Assembly (NCBI GenBank): GCA_028753945.1
Contig: JAPNXP010000001.1
Span: 1,240,001-1,304,000, forward strand
Length of the DNA: 64,000 bases
Direction of reading: 5' to 3'
From: Hexactinellida sp. DTS-2022
Lineage: Eukaryota > Porifera > Hexactinellida
Positions 1-8,800 of the stretch are shown piece after piece. The translations under genes were made by a program, and so were the position numbers. The first letter of the stretch is position 1. Every line of letters starts with the position of its first letter. Below the pieces are notes generated by a model. The model was not told the origin of the DNA, made no database searches, and saw only the letters and a program-made list of their open reading frames with translations.

Positions 1-2
1 CG

Positions 3-308
3 ACCGAGAGCGAGAACAAACAGGAGTTGGACAGGTACTGCGACGCTCTTATCCAAATCAAAGCGGAAATAAATGAAATTGTTAATGAGAAGTATCCAAA
101 GGACGATAATGTGTTGAGGAACGCTCCGCACTCGATCCCACGGCTGATGGAGGACATCTGGACACACCCTTATAGCCGCAAGAAGGCGGCCTATCCGCTC
201 CCGTGGGTCACGGAACGGAAGTTTTGGCCAAACTGCAGTCGCGTTGATGACGTGTACGGAGACAGACATCTGGTGCTGACTCATCAAGATGTGGCCAATT
301 CCCAGTAG
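3..308 (+). CDS. GLDC: Glycine decarboxylase (P-protein), last exon, 5' partial
   Basis: This is the C-terminal end of the pyridoxal-phosphate P-protein of the mitochondrial glycine cleavage system, which decarboxylates glycine and passes the aminomethyl group to the lipoyl H-protein. The frame is open from the window edge and runs 101 codons to a TAG stop. The peptide opens TESENKQELDRYCDALIQIK and continues through PYSRKKAAYPLPWV, KFWPNCSRVDDVYGDRHLV, closely following the end of animal GLDC (TESEDKAELDRFCDAM, PYSREVAAFPLPFV, FWP-ARIDDIYGDQHLV). The PLP lysine and the rest of the enzyme lie to the left of the window. No intron interrupts the visible part. A polyadenylation signal follows about 100 bp after the stop. 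Identification is firm; only the fragment length is limiting. Confidence 0.95.
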   Translation, partial: TESENKQELDRYCDALIQIKAEINEIVNEKYPKDDNVLRNAPHSIPRLMEDIWTHPYSRKKAAYPLPWVTERKFWPNCSRVDDVYGDRHLVLTHQDVANSQ

Positions 309-724
309 TACGAGCTTACACTATAATCACACTTATTATTATACTGACTATTTCGCTTTTACACTTTCGAGTAGTTTTTCTAATTATTTATAGTTGCCGA
401 CGTCGAATAAATTTAATTCCAATATTTATTTACTAGCTAGCGGGCCAGTATTGTTTTTCCGTTTATTCATTCCATATTATAAAATTATAATTAATCGATC
501 TATTCAAGCTTGTCGATTGATCTTCACAAGGCAAGTACGCGATAGAAAAGAAATTGTAAATTCTTAAATTATAAGATTGTCGTGTTGGTATAGTTGAATA
601 TTTTTGGCATAAATCTGGTTATTATTAAGGCTTGACTCACATACTTAACAGCTTTCTCCCTTATACGTATAATCCCATTCCAAATTTCCAATCTGTTTCA
701 GAACTGAGCAGCTTTTATAGAGCT
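309..724. other. Intergenic spacer between GLDC and the SLC37-like gene
   Basis: These 416 bp of AT-rich DNA hold the GLDC 3' UTR and whatever promoter the SLC37-like gene uses. The reading frame of the transporter stays open upstream of its first ATG to about position 632, and possible splice acceptors occur near 650 and 702. A short upstream coding exon therefore cannot be excluded. No repeat was recognised. Confidence 0.4.
406..411 (+). terminator. Polyadenylation signal AATAAA of GLDC
   Basis: A canonical AATAAA hexamer lies about 98 bp after the GLDC stop, in AT-rich sequence, and before the next gene starts. It is the only good candidate in this gap. Confidence 0.55.
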
Positions 725-2254
725 ATGGCCACAGATGCAAACTGCTGTGCCGCCAGTAAAGCGAGTATATCTACATTCCTTCGGAAGATTGGGGTAAATA
801 GAGACAGTTTTAAAGTTCCACTGCTTATCAAGTTGCTCGAGAAATCTCAAATTATCAGCGGTGTTTCTCTGAGAACAAAACGAAGATGCTACATGCTAGT
901 CTCTTGGCTAATTCTATACTACTTCAACATCACATGGGCAATCTCTATACGAACTATAGGTGTTATAAAAGGTACCCTTAATCCACCTTGTTGCAGAGAG
1001 ATAAACTCGACTCAGACCGCTTCACCTAATTGCTCGTGTTGGGAGCCGTTTGTCGGGGACTACGGCACTTCTCTGATAGGAGCTCTAGATGGGGCGTTTC
1101 TAGTCCCATTCACACTGGGCACCCTGGTCTTGGGAAATTTCGCTGACCATTTTAACTATCGTTATGTTCTAACTGTTGGTGGAATTGGAGTAATTATTTT
1201 CTTGAACCTTTTTGGACTCGCATACTTTCTTAACATCCATTCATTCCCTTATTTTCTTGTAGTTCAAATTATGTACGGTATCAACGCGTCGGTATACTCG
1301 AGTTGTTTCGCGGTTATTGGCATCTGGTTCCATAGCTGTAGAAGGAAGAATACCATCATTTCCCTCTGGGCCACTTACAGTGGCGTGGGGAGAATCCTGG
1401 GCGGACTGTTGCCATCTATCTTCGCCGACGGACCATGGGGGTTTGCATACATAATGAACTCTAGCTTAATTTGTATCGCAGTTATTTTGGTATTTCTGAT
1501 TCTTGTACCCTATCCAGAATATATTGGGATAGACATTGATGGCAAATCCTCAGTGAATCGTGAGAAACAGCCCAGAGCTAAAGGGATTAATTTCTGCCGG
1601 GCCCTGTTGGTCCCTGGCGTGATAGAGTTCTCCATAACGTTCTTCTTCAACAAATCTGTGTACTATACATTCCTGTTCTGGCTACCCTATTTGATTAGAA
1701 ACACTGTTATTGGGGGCGTCAGCTACCAGTCCTCTCTCTCAGCTGTTTTCTCAATTCTCTTCGATGTCGGCAGCATTTTTGGAGTTGTTTTGGGTGGAAT
1801 TATAGCTGACAGAGTCCACAGCTACTCCTTAATTTGCATTGTTTACTTGTACGCCGGAGCAGTCTTGATATACGTGTATAGTTTCGTGAGCAGTATCCAC
1901 TTAGCGGCCAACTTAGTTTGCCTATTCTTCATCGGGTTTACGGTTAACGGGACGCACGCTCTGATCCTCAGCTGTGTATCGATTGACCTCGGAAGGAATA
2001 AAAAGATTACGAAGGATAACACCAGAGCGATAGCCACTATGAATGGCATCATTAACTTCTCAGGTTCAGTAGGCGCTAGCCTAACTGTGTCCCTCGTTGG
2101 AGTTGTGTTCCAGCTGGGCACTAATGCCGTGCTATATATAATGGTCGCTGGTATGATACTCTCTGCTCTCTCCATAACGAGAATAGCAGTCAAAGACGCC
2201 CTGCGAATCGTTAGGGATAACTACCGCTACGTTTACGTTGTAGAACAGGATTGA
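725..2254 (+). CDS. SLC37-like major facilitator transporter, intronless
   Basis: A 509-residue membrane protein of the major facilitator superfamily, read from the first in-frame ATG. It resembles the SLC37 family (ER glucose-6-phosphate/phosphate exchangers): the N-terminal half has LDGAFLVPFTLGTLVLGNFA followed by DHFNYRYVL, corresponding to MFS motif A after the first helices. The middle has WFHSCRRKNTIISLWATYSG, like the WFGKAGRGVVFGLWSACASVG of the family. The C-terminal half has FDVGSIFGVVLGGIIADRV and NGTHALILSCVSIDLGRNKK with GSVGASL, matching FDVGGIxGG-AGLxSD, NGPYALITTAVSADLGTHKS and GSIGAA. About twelve hydrophobic segments are visible. The family loop between the halves is short. 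It is a single exon, whereas animal SLC37 genes are usually split. It is divergent, so the substrate (phosphorylated sugar or other anion) is inferred only. A bacterial-type GlpT relative is the main alternative. Confidence 0.85.
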   Translation: MATDANCCAASKASISTFLRKIGVNRDSFKVPLLIKLLEKSQIISGVSLRTKRRCYMLVSWLILYYFNITWAISIRTIGVIKGTLNPPCCREINSTQTASPNCSCWEPFVGDYGTSLIGALDGAFLVPFTLGTLVLGNFADHFNYRYVLTVGGIGVIIFLNLFGLAYFLNIHSFPYFLVVQIMYGINASVYSSCFAVIGIWFHSCRRKNTIISLWATYSGVGRILGGLLPSIFADGPWGFAYIMNSSLICIAVILVFLILVPYPEYIGIDIDGKSSVNREKQPRAKGINFCRALLVPGVIEFSITFFFNKSVYYTFLFWLPYLIRNTVIGGVSYQSSLSAVFSILFDVGSIFGVVLGGIIADRVHSYSLICIVYLYAGAVLIYVYSFVSSIHLAANLVCLFFIGFTVNGTHALILSCVSIDLGRNKKITKDNTRAIATMNGIINFSGSVGASLTVSLVGVVFQLGTNAVLYIMVAGMILSALSITRIAVKDALRIVRDNYRYVYVVEQD

Positions 2255-2511
2255 GTTACTCTTATTTAGCTTTAATATTTTAACACCAGCCATTATACAC
2301 TCCAACAAACGAATAGGAATAGTATATAAATTATATCCCAACTAGATTCTTATATGCAAAAAGTAATTTCTATTTATATCTTTACCCCACCGCCAGCGGT
2401 ATTAAAGTTACCACTTAACAACTGATAGTTTCTTACTTTCACATTCCGGTGCAACGAAGTATTTCAAGTAGAATCTCAAACAAATTATTCAAAATAATTT
2501 ATTTTTAATTA

Positions 2512-2695
2512 CAGGTAAACCTCCCAAAGCGGCACCCATCGGGAGAATGATTTTGTGCCGCTTCTCGGAGGTTGCCGCTTTGGGAGGTTGCTCGTAAGGT
2601 AAAACTCCCAAAGCGGCACCCATCGGGAGAATGGTTTTGTGCCGCTTCTCGGAGGTTGCCGCTACTCGGAGGTGCCGCTTTGGGAGGTTTACCTG
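2512..2695. repeat. Foldback/MITE with internal duplication
   Basis: The ends are inverted copies of each other: caggtaaacctcccaaagcg at the left and its reverse complement at the right, about 24 bp each. The inside is two tandem copies of an ~85-bp GC-rich unit (from about 2519 and 2603) that itself contains inverted motifs built on cctcccaaagcggca and tgccgctttgggagg. The whole block can fold into a multi-branched hairpin. Flanks share only TA or TAAT, so the superfamily is not clear. It sits 258 bp after the SLC37-like stop. Confidence 0.75.
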
Positions 2696-3023
2696 TAATG
2701 GAAATACAAAAACAATGAAATTCTTGTTCAAGCATTCCCAAATATTACTTTGACATGCTATGTTTCCAATTATAAAGAAAATTAGTTTTTCGGTAAATTT
2801 TTACCTTTTGGCGTGACTATAGATTAAAAAAATCACCGATTATTTTTTAATTTCAGAAAGTGACCTTGTTTATGTAGGACTAGAGGTTATTTCAAAAAGT
2901 ACAAGTCAGAAAGACCCAACTTAAAACTTTAAAATGTTCCTTATCAGGAGAGCTACCAATTAAGTGACAATGAAGATATAATATGTTAATGTCACCGCAG
3001 TGGCATATTCCTCTCATACGCAG

Positions 3024-4318
3024 AGAGAGTGCGAGAAGAAATAAAGCACAGGTTCCTGCGAGATTATCAGCTCCTGGCGAACAGAGAAGCGGAACTGCAG
3101 CGACTAGTGGATGAGTACACCGGAGCCGGCGTGCGAGAAGAGATACAACAGATCTCAGACTCAAGAGATGCTCAGTTGGCCACACTGAGGGCTAACCAGA
3201 GCAGAGAGACACTCGATCTGAGCCTGGCACCGCTTGATGCCAGAATGCACGGATAGACAAGCACGAGAGAGCTAAATGTAGCTACAGGTGCGTGTCGTTG
3301 CTGTGGGACAGAGCAGACACTGAGTGGGACGGGAGGTACGGGTTAAGCCGACAGGACGGTGGTACCAGACTACTGTAGGGTAGATAGGCCTGTTAGGGCG
3401 TTTGGGAGATGTAGCGAGGATAAGTCAGCTGGTGTGTTTAGGTTTCCTGCTGGCATAGCTATTGACCCTGTGAGTAACTACGTTATATCTGTGATGTAGG
3501 AAGGAACAGAGCCCGATTAAGCTAGATGGGGGCCTGAGGCACAGCTCAATTTGGGGGCCCCTTAGACCTCCCGATAGAGCCCCTAGAGGCTGGGGGCCTG
3601 AGGCCTGTGCCTCAGGTGCCTCATGGTTAATCGGGCACTGGGAAGGAATTGTGTTCAGGTGTTCAATACATCTTATGACTTTATATTCTTGTTTAATGAG
3701 AACATGAACGGGCCAAATGGTATTTGCATTAAGGAGAATAGGGTCTATGTAACACAGTTTATTGGTAGTTGTATGAATGTCTATTCTACCAAAGGAGACA
3801 TATTGCAGTCAGTTTGCAAGAAAGGGAATAAAGAATTAGAGTTGGATAAGCCAACTGGCTAGATGTATCAACAGATTTGAACAGAATTTATATAGCTGAA
3901 GGTGGAAATGGTCGTATACAATGTTTGAAGCTAGACCTGACATTTAATTCTTTCATTAAAGATATCTTTGTAGCTTGGGATGTTAAACTGACATCTTTTG
4001 ACATAGTGGTATTGTCCAGCGCTAGTCCCTGTGTATCTCTGTATAACTATTCACACCAATCCATCCGACATATGGTAGCTATAGGAGAAGGGTGTCTGGT
4101 GGTACAGCCACACTGTATATGCCTATACGCTGCTTCTAATATTATTATTTCTGATATCGAGTCTCATTGCGTATGTGTATACTCCCAATGATGGTATGTT
4201 GATGCACAAGTTCGGAAGAGAAGGGGAGTTTATACAACCGAGAGGAATAGCTATCGACTGTAAAGGGAGGATTATAGTGGTTTCTAGGAACCCAGTGCAT
4301 TGCATACAAATGTTCTAA
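3024..4318 (+). pseudogene. TRIM/NHL-repeat protein remnant, frameshifted and transposon-split
   Basis: The first segment (about 3024-3256, after a good acceptor) encodes a charged helix with RDYQLLANREAELQRLVDEY, like the coiled coil of TRIM proteins. From about 3430 the translation shows NHL-repeat features: FRFPAGIAIDPVSNYV, VGRNCVQVFN, GPNGICIKENRVYVTQF, LNRIYIAEGGNGRIQCLKLD, then GEFIQPRGIAIDCKGRIIV and a final VHCIQMF with a stop. These pieces lie in different frames: shifts are needed near 3490, near 3860 (a premature TAG) and near 4180. A 134-bp transposon interrupts it at 3507. No RING or B-box was found upstream. NHL domains form beta-propellers used in RNA or protein binding. The piece is most simply a decaying copy of a TRIM2/3/71-like gene; a living gene with odd introns is unlikely because the shifts are single bases inside the repeats. 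Confidence 0.75.
3507..3640. mobile_element. hAT MITE inserted in the NHL pseudogene
   Basis: Terminal inverted repeats cagagcccgattaa / ttaatcgggcactg bound a GC-rich 134-bp interior. The 8 bp on both sides are identical (ggaaggaa at 3499-3506 and 3641-3648), the hallmark of hAT transposition. Removing the element and one duplication rejoins the NHL coding sequence apart from the neighbouring frameshift. Confidence 0.9.
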
Positions 4319-4870
4319 CTCCGATAATTCATTTATATGTTTCTATACTTTTAGTGTTATTTCTAATCATTTGTTATACGTATATCCTCAATTATTGATT
4401 TTGAATTAAAAGAGTTAATCATTTAAGCTACGGCTAATCTTATTTAATTTATATTTTAATAATGAATTATTATATATCAGCGAGATTTCGACCATGCCAG
4501 TTCTAATTTAATCGTTTTTTACTATGCCGACTACTATGTAGTGGGCCAGTATTGAAATCAATTCCTTCATTTATATTATTATTATTATTATTTCTCCGTA
4601 TACGATACCCTGGCCACACCATTATAGATTGACGGTTGATTATTGGCATGTAGGTGCGGAGTAACCGTCTAATTTAAATAATTATTAATTGCGGATAATA
4701 TTGTTAAATTTATATATTAAATAATAAATAATAATTTATTGAATAAATGTTAATTGTTATCAATCGTTCCTTATTTCAGGTAACACCTTCACAAAATGGG
4801 TCTAAACACTTAGAAGTGAAGATGACATGACGAAAAATCTAAATCACCTAATCTACAATCATTTAAATTT

Positions 4871-4974
4871 AAAATTACAGCCGTGCCGACAGCATTTTCT
4901 TTTGGAGACTATCAAAACCAAACATCAAAATATAGTGCCTTCAAAAGAAATGCAGTCGGCACAGCTGTAATTTT
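4871..4974. repeat. MITE with ~36-bp inverted ends
   Basis: The arms aaaattacagccgtgccgac... and ...gtcggcacagctgtaatttt pair over about 36 bp with a few mismatches, leaving a ~30-bp loop. It lies between two copies of a gacgaaaaatctaaa-type motif (4829 and about 4975) that also ends the palindrome at 5096. It may therefore have landed inside an older copy of that element. Confidence 0.7.
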
Positions 4975-5095
4975 AGATTTTTCTTTAGGAATTAATCTGG
5001 CGTTATCTAATTAAATAATAAAATCAACTTTAATCAACTTTATTACTTTACTTCATATAATCAATTGATTACTTCATATAATCAATTGATGCCAT

Positions 5096-5142
5096 GACGA
5101 AAAAATCTAAAATTATACGGTATAATTTTAGATTTTTTCGTC
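5096..5142. repeat. Perfect 23-bp-arm palindrome
   Basis: The arm gacgaaaaaatctaaaatta plus three further bases is followed by one central base and its exact reverse complement. It shares its arm with the flanks of the hairpin at 4871. It probably is the collapsed remnant of a MITE whose interior was lost. Confidence 0.7.
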
Positions 5143-5466
5143 CTTACAGTTTGGCCTTACAGTTTGCGAGGCACAAGGCCAGCTAGACAGTTTGCGGGGG
5201 CCTAAACAAAAAGTAAAATACAGTGTATAAGTTACATGTGATCAGAAATGAAATTCATTTACTTTCAAAATTCATTTACAGTTCAAAGAGTAATATGCGG
5301 GTACATACTAACCTTGAACCCATATCTATAAAGATTTAGAGCAATTGAACCCATATCTATAAAGATTTAGAGTGAAGTGCGGGGCCCCACTACCGCGGGG
5401 CCCAAGGCCCCTGCCTGCCTTGCTCGCCTTGCCCTAAGGCCGGCCCTGATTATACCTGTAATTATA

Positions 5467-5576
5467 TAGATACCGACCCTGTAAAGCATGTTTTGATAAA
5501 ATTATTCGATATTTATGGTAAATCACGGTAAATCTCGAATAATTTTATCAATCACGTTTTAGAGAGTCGGTATCTA
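5467..5576. repeat. MITE-like hairpin
   Basis: The ends tagataccgac and gtcggtatcta are inverted, and the inner parts (gataaaattattcga / tcgaataattttatc) also pair, so nearly the whole 110 bp folds back on itself. No coding capacity. It lies 238 bp upstream of the CCT2 start codon. Confidence 0.7.
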
Positions 5577-5813
5577 TGTAATTCTACTCAGGTAGCTAAC
5601 TGGAGTCGAAAGAGGGGTCATTGGCTAAGGACTCAAATTGAGAATGGATATATAGGTCTCTTTTATTGCCTCAATATCCAAAAATGTTCGCACTACATCA
5701 AAGTACATGTGTACAATTTTGGTGCTTTTATCAGAAAAATGAACAATCTGTTGATATTTATTATTTTTAAAGTTAATTAAACTTTTAGCTCTAGTACTAT
5801 ATTGTGTGCCATA

Positions 5814-8800
5814 ATGACGTCACTGCACCCGGTTCCAATATACAGCATGGGGGCGGACGAGGAGAAGGGAGAGACCGCTAGGCTCTCCTCCTTTGTGGGG
5901 GCTGTTGCCATCGGAGACCTCGTGAAGAGTACGCTCGGGCCAAAGGGCATGGACAAGATTCTGTGCAGCAGTGGTCCTGGGTCCCAAGCGTCCGTACAGA
6001 TAACTAACGACGGTGCTACTATTATGAAGGCTATCGGGGTAGACAATCCCGCCGCTAAGGTAGTATCTCTAATTCTCTATTGTAGCATCTAACAGCTGAT
6101 ATACTGTCGAATCTAGCACAGGCATGTAGCCAGAAAGTTATAGGAGGGGTATGAGAATTTCAGGGGGGCTGAATCTTATTTATCAGGAAAACCCTAAGTA
6201 TATTCAATGTAGTTTTTACTTGGATAGTAAGGGTTTCAGGGGGCTCAGCTCAGCCCCCCTGGCTACGGGCCTGATCTAACAGCTGATATATTGTAGTATC
6301 TAACAGCTGATATATTGTAGCATCTAACAGCTGATATATTGTAGCATCTAACAGCTGATATATCGTAGCATCTAACTGCTGATATATCGTAGTATCTAAC
6401 AGCTGATATATCGTAGTATCTAACAGCTGATATACTGTAGCATCTAACAGCTGATATACTGTAGCATATAACAGCTGATATATCGTAGCATCTAACAGCT
6501 GATATATCGTAGTATCTAACAGCTGATATATCGTAGCATCTAACAGCTGATATATTGTAGAATCTAACAGCTGATATATTGTAGTATCTAACAGCTGATA
6601 TATTGTAGCATCTAACAGCTGATATATCGTAGTATCTAACAGCTGATATATCGTAGTATCTAACAGCTGATATACTGTAGCATCTAACAGCTGATATACT
6701 GTAGCATCTAACAGCTGATATATCGTAGTATCTAACAGCTGATATATCGTAGCATCTAACAGCTGATATATTGTAGAATCTAACAGCTGATATATCGTAG
6801 CATCTAACAGCTGATATATCGTAGCATCTAACAGCTGATATATTGTAGTATCTAACAGCTGATATACTGTAGCATCTAACAGCTGATATATCGTAGTATC
6901 TAACAGCTGATATATCGTAGTATCTAACAGCTGATATATCGTAGTATCTAACAGCTGATATATCGTAGCATCTAACAGCTGATATATCGTAGCATCTAAC
7001 AGCTGATATATCGTAGCATCTAACAGCTGATATATCGTAGCATCTAACAGCTGATCTATCGTAGCATATAACAGCTGATATACTGTAGCATCTAACAGCT
7101 GATATACTGTAGCATCTAACAGCTGATATACTGTAGCATCTAACAGCTGATATTGTGTGTAGGTTCTGGTGGACATAAGCAGGGTTCAGGACTCGGAGGT
7201 GGGGGACGGGACGACTAGCGTGGTGGTTCTGGCGTCAGAGCTGCTGAGACAGGCCGAGATCCTGATAGCGCGCAAGCTGCATCCGCAGACCATAATATCC
7301 GGCTGGAGACAGGGCGTGGAGGTCGCCAAGCTGGCTCTCTCCGAGGCGGCCAGGGACTGCACGGAGGTGAGACCACCAATATGTTAGGCGTCTTGTTTCT
7401 TCTCGAGTATGTGTAAATACAGGAGACTCAGCTTAAGCCACCGGTTAACTGGCAAACGTGTGACAAGTTTACGGAACGGAGTTACAGGTTGGCTTTATTT
7501 TCGGTTAATCGGTTGTCCACCAAAGTGACCAGTGTCCTATTTAAGCGGAGTCGACTGTATTGTAATTCACAACTGTTTCTTAAAGAAAATATGTTAATTA
7601 GTCTCTACTACCAAATCTCTAGAAATCGCGTGTGCTAAATCGCTACTCTCGTTATTTAGGAAGAATAACTTATATGTTGACCGTCTATTTGTCGGCCACG
7701 TTTCTCTACTTAAATAGTAATTCCCATAGACGGCAAGGCTTTGGTCTGCAACAATTATTGACGGGCAAAATTTTTTAAGCTTAGTTTGTATGGGCTTTTC
7801 TTGAAATAGACCGTCTACATACATATAAGGAAGTTTATTTCGGAAAATAGGAATTCGATTCTATAATCACTTTAATTTCATTAGTTGATAATATTTTCAC
7901 TAAATTGCTTAAATTTAATGTAATTTGAATTTCAATGTGTAATTTGATAATTTCCTATCTTCAGAACCTTAGTTAATTTAGTCTCTATGGTCCATGGTCC
8001 ATAACATTATTAAACTGGGTGTCTAGGCTAACATGCGAGATGACCTCCAGAAGATCGCCGAGACCACAATCTCGTCTAAGATTATATCTCAGCACAAACT
8101 CCACTTCGCTACGCTCGCAGTGGACGCTATGCTGCGCGTGTGGAACAAGGAGGATCCCACCTCCAGTCTCGAGCTGATCAGCATCGTAAAGAAGCTGGGA
8201 GGGACTATGCTGGAGTCCTATCTGGACGAGGGGTTCTTGCTGGAGAAAAAGATTGGAGTCAATCAGCCTAAGAGGATGGAAGACTGTCGCATTCTGATTG
8301 CGAACACTCAGATGGATACTGACAAAGTTAAGATATTCGGCACCAGAGTCAGGGTGGACTCTACTGCCAAGGTAAGAATAGAATTGTGTGCATTATATAT
8401 ACCGTATTTATTCAATAGTACCCCGGCTATTATTAATCTTAAACACTCTTTAGGGTACTATTATTTGAGTTGAACTACTATTTGCTATTTAGGGAATACC
8501 AATAATCTATTTACAAATTCCCCTTTGTGTGGTGTAGTATGATAATCTATAGTCCTGGATTTTCCTAGTTTTTTTTCTTCTTAGTTATTTTTGATGTATT
8601 TTGGATTTTTGGTACCTATATTTAGCATTTATTCGTTAATATCGAGTACATACCGTATTTATTCGAATAGTAGCCTAGGCGATTATTGTTTTTTAGGCCA
8701 TTTTGTGACCAATAATTTTTGTGACTTTTCGAGAATATCACATGTTGATACAATTTATTTAGTATAGTCGGTTGATAATTGTATTGCGACTAATATTAGA

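Larger units (their letters stand above)
4319..5813. other. Repeat-filled gap before CCT2
   Basis: No gene is visible. The gap contains three hairpin repeats listed separately, an ATT microsatellite near 4577-4600, a direct duplication of a ~28-bp unit at about 5310-5370, and GC-rich hAT-like debris around 5160-5455 that ends in a typical hAT terminus (reverse complement cagggccggccttaggg). The last few hundred bases should hold the CCT2 promoter. Confidence 0.5.

Noticed and set aside
725-2254. Bacterial origin of the intronless transporter
   Set aside because: Motifs such as FDVGSIFG and SIDLGRNK are closest to animal SLC37, and other neighbouring host genes are intronless as well.
2505-2741. 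Two overlapping minus-strand frames with repeated HSPDGCRFG-type peptides
   Set aside because: They translate the internal duplication of the hairpin repeat 2512-2695.
6080-7155. CRISPR-like array in CCT2 intron 1
   Set aside because: Units are contiguous with no unique spacers, in an animal intron; it is a minisatellite.
6250-7176. 308-codon reverse-strand open frame of YQLLDATI-type repeats
   Set aside because: It is the translation of the 24-bp minisatellite in CCT2 intron 1; the openness follows from the unit length and lack of stops in one unit. No start, family or non-repetitive part.
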